Source: Verrucomicrobiota bacterium
GTDB lineage: Bacteria > Verrucomicrobiota > Lentisphaeria > Oligosphaerales > JAFGRS01
DNA: 8,492 nt
Assembly (NCBI GenBank): GCA_019136035.1
Contig: JAGVUW010000266.1
Coordinates: 1 to 8,492 of the forward strand
Direction: 5' to 3'
Every line of letters begins with the position of its first letter. Within the stretch, counting starts at the first letter, position 1. Positions 1-4,022 of this stretch are shown here, in pieces. A program made the position numbers and the translations under genes. The notes under the pieces were generated by a model. That model worked only from the letters and a program-made list of their open reading frames with translations. It searched no databases and was not told the DNA's origin.

Positions 1-390
1 TCGAACCGCTGCACCTACTTCACCTTCCTGAAGCCGTACTTCATGGACGAGAAGGTCGGTGAATGCCCGTCGATCTCGCCGCATGGCTGGACCTACCCGA
101 GCGGCAATGTCCTCAGCTACGACTACAGCATCAACTACACCATCAGCGGCTACCCGCTGGCCAAGCTCACGGATCCTACCGGCTACTTCACCATCGGCCA
201 TGGCACCCGCGGCGTCATCTCCGACTACCGCCTCTACATCTACTCGCCATGGCTACGCGGCTCGGGCAGCAGCTACGGCGGCCTGCCGCCGTACTTCTAC
301 GTCCACAACGGCGGCAATAACTACGTCTACGTCGACGGCCACACCGAGTGGACCCGCAGCTACGTCCTCAAGGACGTCCCGGTTCTCTGA
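1..390 (+). CDS. H-X9-DG pseudopilin-like protein, C-terminal 129 residues (5' end outside window)
   Basis: The reading frame is open from the first base to a TGA at 388-390; the start lies upstream of the window. The visible residues are rich in Tyr, Gly and Ser. They end with His102, nine residues, then Asp112-Gly113 (VYVDGHTEWTRSYVL), which is the H-X9-DG signature of the prepilin-type processing-associated family. The same motif is in the two pseudopilins downstream on the other strand, but the rest of this sequence is clearly different from them, so it belongs to another subfamily. Family members normally carry an N-terminal type IV prepilin methylation helix, which would lie outside this window. 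The ATG at 43 is an internal Met, because the frame upstream of it already reads like family sequence (CTYFTFLKPYF). By family, the product is expected to be an exported, membrane-anchored, pilin-like surface or secretion protein; its exact role is unknown. The gene is convergent with the 751-1503 gene. Confidence 0.8.
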   Translation, partial: SNRCTYFTFLKPYFMDEKVGECPSISPHGWTYPSGNVLSYDYSINYTISGYPLAKLTDPTGYFTIGHGTRGVISDYRLYIYSPWLRGSGSSYGGLPPYFYVHNGGNNYVYVDGHTEWTRSYVLKDVPVL

Positions 391-403
391 CCGACCGGCA
401 CCG

Positions 404-418
404 CCCCTCCCGGAGGGG
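404..418 (+). terminator. Possible terminator hairpin after the partial pseudopilin
   Basis: CCCCTCCCGGAGGGG is a near-continuous palindrome 13 nt after the stop codon. It can form a 5-6 bp stem with a 3-5 nt loop. A purine-rich stretch follows instead of a T-tract, so this is only a weak terminator candidate. Confidence 0.35.
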
Positions 419-456
419 AAGGAAGGTGCCGCGCAAGCCCGGTTCGTATGCCGCCG

Positions 457-479
457 GCGCCGGCCGCGATGGCCGGCGC
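457..479. repeat. Perfect 9-bp inverted repeat, 5-nt loop
   Basis: The arms are GCGCCGGCC (457-465) and GGCCGGCGC (471-479), with loop GCGAT. It is an all-GC hairpin in the convergent gap. It could stop or stabilise the transcript from the left-hand gene; no T-run follows. Confidence 0.4.
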
Positions 480-522
480 TGAGCAAAGGGAGACGCCGCC
501 ACGGCCGGAAGAGGGCCCCATG

Positions 523-542
523 GCGGCGCGGTGCAGCGCCGC
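523..542. repeat. Perfect 7-bp inverted repeat, 6-nt loop
   Basis: The arms are GCGGCGC (523-529) and GCGCCGC (536-542), with loop GGTGCA. It is the third palindrome in the convergent gap; its function is unknown. Confidence 0.3.
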
Positions 543-566
543 TACCGCTCGTGGGTGCATCCGCAG

Positions 567-604
567 GTCTGACGGGTCTGATGGGGCCGACAGGTCCAGC
601 CGAC
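567..604. repeat. Degenerate copy of the 9-bp GTCNGAC repeat
   Basis: The units read GTCTGACGG, GTCTGATGG and GGCCGACAG, then an interrupted GTCC/CGAC. This matches the consensus of the large array at 2654-2770 but with more substitutions and only about three or four units. It points to an intergenic repeat family rather than a single locus. Confidence 0.5.
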
Positions 605-643
605 CTAGGCACGCCAGGGTTGCTGAGCGTCAACCGGGCCTCT

Positions 644-666
644 CCGGGGCGCTGAGGGCGCCCCGG
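644..666 (-). terminator. GC-rich 9-bp hairpin, candidate terminator for the 751-1503 gene
   Basis: The arms are CCGGGGCGC (644-652) and GCGCCCCGG (658-666), with loop TGAGG. It lies about 85 nt beyond the stop codon of the minus-strand pseudopilin. The stem is strong but has no T-tract in either orientation. Confidence 0.35.
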
Positions 667-688
667 GGGTCCCGCGCAGGCGGGGCGC

Positions 689-713
689 GCGCGGGCCTCG
701 GCTCGGCCCGCGC
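689..713 (-). terminator. GC-rich 9-bp hairpin nearest the 751-1503 stop codon
   Basis: The arms are GCGCGGGCC (689-697) and GGCCCGCGC (705-713), with loop TCGGCTC. It is 37 nt past the TAA of the minus-strand pseudopilin, so it is the better-placed of the two hairpins to end or protect that transcript. There is no T-run. Confidence 0.4.
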
Positions 714-750
714 CGGGCGACGCGCTTCGGACGGGGGGGCGGCTTCCGGC

Positions 751-1503
751 TTACCAGCGGTCCGTGCCGTCGTACTCGTGGTTGATCTTGTGGTAGCTCA
801 GGTACTTGTACCACAGCACATGGCCGTCGACGAAGGCGAAGTTGTCGCCGAGGTTGTGGCGCACGGCCCAGGGCACATAGGTCCCCGGGACATTGCGGCA
901 GTGGTTGATCGAGAGCCAGCCCTGGACGCCGGGGCAGCACATGCGGTCCGGGTTGACCGTCTTCACGGCCAGGTCGGACATGGAGAAGGTACTGGCGGGC
1001 TTGGCGACCAGGGCGAGGGTCACGCCGTTGTAGAGCTGGCTGGTACCGTAGCGGGTGGGATGGTTGACCCAGTAGCCGATACCGGTGTTCCAGCCGTAGC
1101 CGGCCTGGCGGTAGTTCGTCTCGTCGGCGGCCAGGCTGGGGCAGTGGAAGACCTCGCGGTCGCCGGCCAGCGGCAGGATGAGGTCCATCCAGAAGCCGTA
1201 GGAGAGGTCCTTGCCCGTGTACGGGCGCACGTGCGTGGCCGTGCTCTGGTAGTTGTCGTAGGTGGCGACGCCGGGGACGAACTCGACATTGTCGTCGGCG
1301 TAGAGCTGGACGCCGACGGCCAGTTGTTTGAGGTTGCTGGCGCAGCTCGCCTGGCGCGCCTTGGCGCGCGCCTGGCTGAGGGCGGGGAGGAGCATCGAGG
1401 CCAGGATCGCAATGATGGCGATCACCACCAGCAGCTCGATCAGCGTGAACGACACACTCCGACGGTAGAACAACTGAGACGCGCGCATCTCTCTGGCCCC
1501 CAT
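751..1503 (-). CDS. Type IV pilin-like (pseudopilin) H-X9-DG protein, paralogue A
   Basis: A 250-residue protein with a short basic leader, then FTLIELLVVIAIIAIL (Phe19 as +1, Glu23 as the conserved +5). This is the class III prepilin signal cut by a prepilin peptidase, here after Ser18 instead of the usual Gly. The hydrophobic helix continues to about residue 41 and is followed by an ARAKARQASC segment and the family block SNLKQLAVGVQLYADDN. The globular part has Cys54, Cys121, Cys189-Cys190 and Cys202, and ends with His216-X9-Asp226-Gly227. By family, it is a membrane-anchored pilin or pseudopilin; the substrate or fibre is unknown. The start is uncertain. Met1 is the longest choice, but Met6 (ATG at 1486-1488) is where near-identity with the paralogue at 1719-2474 begins, so a 245-residue product is plausible. 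It is preceded by its own promoter at 1585-1613 and is therefore probably monocistronic. It ends TAA at 751-753. Confidence 0.9.
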   Translation of the reverse strand: MGAREMRASQLFYRRSVSFTLIELLVVIAIIAILASMLLPALSQARAKARQASCASNLKQLAVGVQLYADDNVEFVPGVATYDNYQSTATHVRPYTGKDLSYGFWMDLILPLAGDREVFHCPSLAADETNYRQAGYGWNTGIGYWVNHPTRYGTSQLYNGVTLALVAKPASTFSMSDLAVKTVNPDRMCCPGVQGWLSINHCRNVPGTYVPWAVRHNLGDNFAFVDGHVLWYKYLSYHKINHEYDGTDRW

Positions 1504-1536
1504 CGCCGCCCGACCGCCGCATCAGCGACCGCGGCC

Positions 1537-1550
1537 GCCTCTCCTGAGGC
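1537..1550 (-). promoter_or_regulatory. Leader hairpin of pseudopilin A
   Basis: In mRNA sense the leader folds as GCCTC-AGGA-GAGGC, 33 nt before the Met1 codon. The corresponding place in paralogue B has GGCCTC-AGAA-GAGGCC. The leader from 1546 to 1573 matches paralogue B (2517-2544) at 27 of 28 bases. That exceeds the conservation of much of the coding region and suggests a functional 5' UTR element. Confidence 0.45.
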
Positions 1551-1584
1551 CCCGACCGCGGCCTACAGACTGACGCGCAGGCCC

Positions 1585-1613
1585 ACCATAGCCGCCTGCA
1601 CTCTCGGGTGCAA
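1585..1613 (-). promoter_or_regulatory. Sigma70-like promoter for pseudopilin A
   Basis: On the minus strand TTGCAC (1613-1608) and TATGGT (1590-1585) are separated by exactly 17 nt. The -10 element is 82 nt from the Met1 codon. The same arrangement and distance occur upstream of paralogue B, which supports a real promoter duplicated with the gene. The expected transcription start is near 1578. Confidence 0.6.
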
Positions 1614-1718
1614 CCGCTTGCGCCAGGCAAATCAGGCGAATGCGCAACCAATTGGGCGGGATTGACTTGGCGACCAGCCTGGACGGGTCGGTCCGGCCGT
1701 GCGCGCACCGTGCCGGGC

Positions 1719-2474
1719 TCACCAGCGGTCGACGCCGTCGTACATGTGCGTGATCTTGTGGTAGCTCAGGTACTTGTACCACTGCACGTGGCCGTCGCAG
1801 AAGGCGAAGTTGTCGCCGAGGTTGTGGCGCACGGCCCAGGGCACGTAGCTTCCCGGGACATTGCGGCAATGGTTGATGGAGAGGTAGCCCTGGACGCCGG
1901 GGCAGCACATGCGGTCGGGAAGGGTGGTCTTGACGGCCAGGTCGGCCATGGAGAAGGTATTGGAGGGCTTGGCAATCTTGGCCAGGGTCACGCCGCTGTA
2001 ATGCGGGCTGGTGCTGTAGCGCGTGGCGTGGTTGATCCAGTAACCGACGCCGCCATTCCAGCCGTAGCCGCCCTGGCGGTAGTTCGTCTCGTCGGCAGCC
2101 AGGCTGGGGCAGTGGAAGGCCTCGCGGTCGCCGACCAGGGGCACGATGAGGTCCATCCAGAAGCTGTAGGAGAGGTTCTTCTGGGTGTAGGCGCGGACGG
2201 CCGTGGTGGTGGCGTGGAGGTAGTTGTCGTAGGTGCCGATGCCCGGGATGAACTCGGCATTGTCATCGGCATAGAGCTGGACGCCGACGGCCAGTTGTTT
2301 GAGGTTGCTGGCGCAGCTCGCCTGGCGCGCCTTGGCGCGCGCCTGGCTGAGGGCGGGGAGGAGCATCGAGGCCAGGATGGCAATGATGGCAATCACTACC
2401 AGCAACTCGATGAGCGTGAATGACGCACCCCGACGGACGACATGCTGAGACGCGCGCATCTTCTGGGTCTCCAT
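1719..2474 (-). CDS. Type IV pilin-like (pseudopilin) H-X9-DG protein, paralogue B
   Basis: A 251-residue protein, about 80% identical by eye to paralogue A along its whole length, with one single-residue indel near residue 87. It has the same prepilin signal (Phe19 +1, Glu23 +5), the same helix and LKQLAVGVQLYADDN block, and the conserved cysteines 54, 122, 190-191 and 203. It has His217-X9-Asp227-Gly228 with an extra Cys226 where A has Val. By family, it is an exported, membrane-anchored pilin-like subunit. Met1 has only a weak GGGGA upstream. Met6 (ATG at 2457-2459) has GGAG at a 9-nt spacing and opens the conserved MRASQ, so it may be the true start. It has its own promoter at 2556-2584. 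The 215-nt gap to paralogue A carries A's promoter, so the pair looks like a tandem duplication of a complete transcription unit rather than an operon. It ends TGA at 1719-1721. Confidence 0.9.
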   Translation of the reverse strand: METQKMRASQHVVRRGASFTLIELLVVIAIIAILASMLLPALSQARAKARQASCASNLKQLAVGVQLYADDNAEFIPGIGTYDNYLHATTTAVRAYTQKNLSYSFWMDLIVPLVGDREAFHCPSLAADETNYRQGGYGWNGGVGYWINHATRYSTSPHYSGVTLAKIAKPSNTFSMADLAVKTTLPDRMCCPGVQGYLSINHCRNVPGSYVPWAVRHNLGDNFAFCDGHVQWYKYLSYHKITHMYDGVDRW

Positions 2475-2506
2475 CGTCGCTCGATCCCCGCGTCAGCGAC
2501 CGCGAC

Positions 2507-2522
2507 GGCCTCTTCTGAGGCC
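2507..2522 (-). promoter_or_regulatory. Leader hairpin of pseudopilin B
   Basis: In mRNA sense GGCCTC-AGAA-GAGGCC is a perfect 6-bp stem with a 4-nt loop, 32 nt before the Met1 codon. It sits at the same place as the stem in paralogue A and next to the conserved CAGTCTGTAGGCCGCGG stretch. This is a shared 5' UTR structure of unknown role. Confidence 0.45.
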
Positions 2523-2555
2523 CCGGCCGCGGCCTACAGACTGATGCGTTGCTTC

Positions 2556-2584
2556 ACCATATCCGCTTGTGCCGCAGGGCGCAA
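2556..2584 (-). promoter_or_regulatory. Sigma70-like promoter for pseudopilin B
   Basis: On the minus strand TTGCGC (2584-2579) is followed by a 17-nt spacer and TATGGT (2561-2556). The -10 is 82 nt upstream of the Met1 codon, exactly as for paralogue A. The hexamers and spacing are conserved while the spacer sequence has diverged, which is what a used promoter should show. Confidence 0.6.
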
Positions 2585-2653
2585 CTGCCCGCGACACGCC
2601 AGGCGAAATCCCGATGACGCCACCGCCGCCTGGGCTGGCGGACCGTGGCGGAC

Positions 2654-2770
2654 GGGTCAGACAAGTCAGACGGGTCGGACGGGTCGGACGGGTCGGACGG
2701 GTCGGACGGGTCAGACAAGTCAGACGGGTCAGACAAGTCAGACGGGTCGGACGGGTCGGACGGGTCGAGT
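2654..2770. repeat. 9-bp tandem repeat array (12 exact-length units plus one degenerate)
   Basis: Three unit types occur without spacers: a = GGGTCAGAC, b = AAGTCAGAC, c = GGGTCGGAC. The order is a b c c c c a b a b c c, ending with the decayed unit GGGTCGAGT at 2762-2770. Every b follows an a, so the array is built from (ab) dimers and c units. Each unit carries the interrupted palindrome GTC-N-GAC. GGG tracts recur with 6-nt gaps (2672, 2681, 2690, 2699, 2708), which fits the G3N1-7 quadruplex rule. All frames are open through the array because the unit contains no stop, so apparent Ser-Asp-Gly proteins here are artefacts. Shorter relatives lie at 567-604 and 3926-3952. Confidence 0.95.
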
Positions 2771-2857
2771 GGGCCCACGGGCCGAGTGGTGCTCGACCCC
2801 CGGCCTCCCGGGCGCCCGCCGGCCGCGCTCGGCCCCATGGAGCGCAGTGCGGGCGTT

Positions 2858-2886
2858 TTGCCTGGAGGGCTCACGGGTGCTATGCT
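2858..2886 (+). promoter_or_regulatory. Extended -10 promoter for the aldolase gene
   Basis: TTGCCT (2858-2863), a 17-nt spacer and TATGCT (2881-2886). The base triplet before the -10 is TGC, giving the TGn extended -10 motif. Transcription would begin near 2893, leaving a leader of about 100 nt before the aldolase start. It is the best housekeeping-type promoter match I found upstream of the right-hand genes. Confidence 0.6.
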
Positions 2887-2972
2887 TGGAGTCGTGCCGG
2901 CTGTCGTCGGCTGTGGTGTGGGTTTCTCCGGGGTGGCCGCAGCGTTGCCGCGCGGTGTGCGCGGGAGGCCTC

Positions 2973-2987
2973 TCCTTAATTAAAGGA
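2973..2987 (+). promoter_or_regulatory. Aldolase ribosome binding site within an AT-rich inverted repeat
   Basis: AAGGA (2983-2987) is 7 nt upstream of the ATG at 2995, a good Shine-Dalgarno match that fixes the start. It can pair with TCCTT (2973-2977) across a 5-nt AATTA loop, so the site could be partly hidden. The stem is short and weak. The TTAATTAA stretch is a striking AT island in GC-rich surroundings. Confidence 0.55.
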
Positions 2988-2994
2988 ATCGATC

Positions 2995-3906
2995 ATGTCC
3001 GTGTCGTGCCCACCGGTTGCCGAGTTGATGCGTCGGGCCCTGCGCCATGGCACCGCTCTGCCGGCGTTCAACATCCCCTACCACGCCATGATGGAGCCGG
3101 TCGTGAGGGCTCTGCGCGACACCCGTACGATTGGCATGATCACCGTGGCGCGTCTGGAGTGGATCAAGTTCCAGTCGGTCAGTCTGGAGGCGATTCAGGA
3201 GACGTACGCGCGGCTGCGCGACGATCGCTACACCCGACTGCATCTGGATCACTGCCCGGTGATCGACGAGGACCAGCTCCGCGTCGACTACGAGGATGTC
3301 ATCCGGCGAGCCCTGGCGGCCGGGTATGACTCGGTGATGGTCGACGGCTCGCGGCTGCCGCTGGCGGAGAACATCGCGGTCAGCGCGCGGGTGGTGGCGC
3401 TGGCGCACGCGGCCGGCCGGCCGGTCGAGGCCGAGCTGGGCGCGGTCATGGGCCACGAGGCGGGGCCGCTGCCGCCGTATGAGGAGCTCTTCGCGAGCGG
3501 CCGCGGCTTCACCGACGTCGCCGAAGCGGCGCGTTTCGTGCGTGAGACCGGTGTCGACTGGTTGTCGGTGGCGATCGGCAATGTGCACGGCGCCATCAGT
3601 GCGGCGCGGTCGGACAAGAAGGTCCCGGCGCGCCTGAACATCGAGCATCTGGCCGCCATCCGCGACGCCACCGGCGTGCCGCTGGTCCTCCATGGCGGCA
3701 CCGGCATTCGGCGCGAGTACCTGCGCGAGGCGATCGGCCATGGCATCGCCAAGGTCAACATCGCCACCGCCATCCGCCAGCCCTATGAGGCGCTGATGAG
3801 CCGCGATCCCGCCGCCGCCGTCGAGGGCGTCTACCGCGCTGCCATCGAACAGATGGTCGACGAACTCGGCGTGGCCGGCAACGCCGCGACGTTGCTCGGG
3901 GAGTGA
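2995..3906 (+). CDS. Class II (zinc-dependent) aldolase, fructose/tagatose-bisphosphate aldolase family
   Basis: A 303-residue cytoplasmic enzyme, close to the usual family length of about 285-350. Family landmarks appear in order: PAFNIPYH (23-30), LHLDHC (82-87) with the catalytic Asp85 and zinc ligand His86, GYDSVMVDGS (110-119), VEAELGAVMGHE (144-155), VAIGNVHG (192-199) with zinc ligand His198, LVLHGGTGI (230-238) with zinc ligand His233, and AKVNIATAI (252-260) with Asn255 and the phosphate-binding turn. The family reversibly splits a ketose bisphosphate into dihydroxyacetone phosphate and an aldehyde. Residues 45-70 (MITVARLEWIKFQSVSLEAI) do not look like typical FbaA or GatY sequence, so the sugar may be unusual and I give no gene symbol. 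The ribosome binding site and promoter upstream are clear. The next gene begins 116 nt later on the same strand with no promoter I can see between them, so co-transcription is likely. This suggests processing of a sugar released by the large exported protein. Confidence 0.92.
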   Translation: MSVSCPPVAELMRRALRHGTALPAFNIPYHAMMEPVVRALRDTRTIGMITVARLEWIKFQSVSLEAIQETYARLRDDRYTRLHLDHCPVIDEDQLRVDYEDVIRRALAAGYDSVMVDGSRLPLAENIAVSARVVALAHAAGRPVEAELGAVMGHEAGPLPPYEELFASGRGFTDVAEAARFVRETGVDWLSVAIGNVHGAISAARSDKKVPARLNIEHLAAIRDATGVPLVLHGGTGIRREYLREAIGHGIAKVNIATAIRQPYEALMSRDPAAAVEGVYRAAIEQMVDELGVAGNAATLLGE

Positions 3907-3925
3907 GGAGGCGCGGGAGGGGGGC

Positions 3926-3952
3926 GTCGGATCAGTCGGATCAGTCGGAGGC
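3926..3952. repeat. Short three-unit copy of the 9-bp repeat between aldolase and the large gene
   Basis: GTCGGATCA, GTCGGATCA and GTCGGAGGC follow each other from 3926 to 3952. The period and the GTCNGA core match the array at 2654-2770, but the last bases of the unit differ (TCA instead of CGG). It sits 20 nt after the aldolase stop, again in non-coding DNA. Confidence 0.6.
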
Positions 3953-4009
3953 AGCGCCGGACGCCCAGCATCGAGGGGGCCACGGCGCATCCTCCAGGAC
4001 GACAGGAAC

Positions 4010-4014
4010 AGGAG
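4010..4014 (+). promoter_or_regulatory. Ribosome binding site deciding the start of the large exported protein
   Basis: AGGAG lies 8 nt upstream of the ATG at 4023, an ideal spacing. The residues that follow make a convincing signal peptide. This favours 4023 over the GTG at 3903, which overlaps the aldolase stop and would place a repeat-encoded SDQSDQSE stretch before the signal peptide. Confidence 0.75.
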
Positions 4015-4022
4015 CGCAGGCC

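Larger units (their letters stand above)
391..750. other. Non-coding gap between convergent genes, rich in GC hairpins
   Basis: I see no convincing gene here. Frames are open on both strands, but they look like GC-driven shadows with Ala/Arg/Pro-rich translations and no ribosome binding site. The gap holds five perfect inverted repeats (404-418, 457-479, 523-542, 644-666, 689-713) and a degenerate run of the 9-bp GTCNGAC repeat (567-604). It separates the 3' ends of two convergent genes, so some of the hairpins may terminate transcription from either side. None is followed by a T-run, so they are not textbook intrinsic terminators. Confidence 0.6.
2475..2994. other. 520-nt divergent intergenic region with two promoters and a 9-bp repeat array
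   Basis: No gene is supported here. From left to right it holds the conserved leader (to about 2544) and promoter (2556-2584) of pseudopilin B on the minus strand. Next come the 12-unit repeat array (2654-2770), a perfect 10-bp palindrome GTGGGCCCAC (2769-2778), and a distant inverted repeat GGGCCGAG/CTCGGCCC (2779-2786 with 2828-2835). The aldolase promoter (2858-2886) and an AT-rich ribosome binding site at 2977-2988 finish the region. The array lies about 70 nt from one -35 element and 88 nt from the other. Confidence 0.6.

Noticed and set aside
391..750. A small protein gene in the convergent gap
   Set aside because: Open frames are present but without ribosome binding sites, and the region is full of hairpins and repeat units.
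448..2423. Long plus-strand frames opposite the two pseudopilins (448-1665 and 1608-2423)
   Set aside because: They are mirror shadows of the minus-strand genes. Their similarity to each other merely reflects the duplication, and they contain no recognisable domain.
751..2474. The two pseudopilin copies as a transposon or insertion sequence
   Set aside because: I found no transposase, terminal inverted repeats or target-site duplication; a simple tandem duplication explains the pair.
2654..2770. CRISPR array
   Set aside because: Units are 9 bp and directly adjacent, with no unique spacers and no cas genes nearby.
2645..2983. Open frame encoding a Ser-Asp-Gly/Lys repeat protein
   Set aside because: The 9-bp unit contains no stop in any frame, so all frames are open through it. 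The start is a GTG with no ribosome binding site, and the frame runs across the aldolase promoter.
2980..3990. Minus-strand frame opposite the aldolase
   Set aside because: The aldolase on the plus strand has all family motifs and a good ribosome binding site; the opposite frame has neither.
3903..4022. N-terminal extension of the large protein from a GTG overlapping the aldolase stop
   Set aside because: The extension would translate the 9-bp repeat and place 40 polar residues before the signal peptide. The ATG at 4023 has AGGAG at 8 nt.
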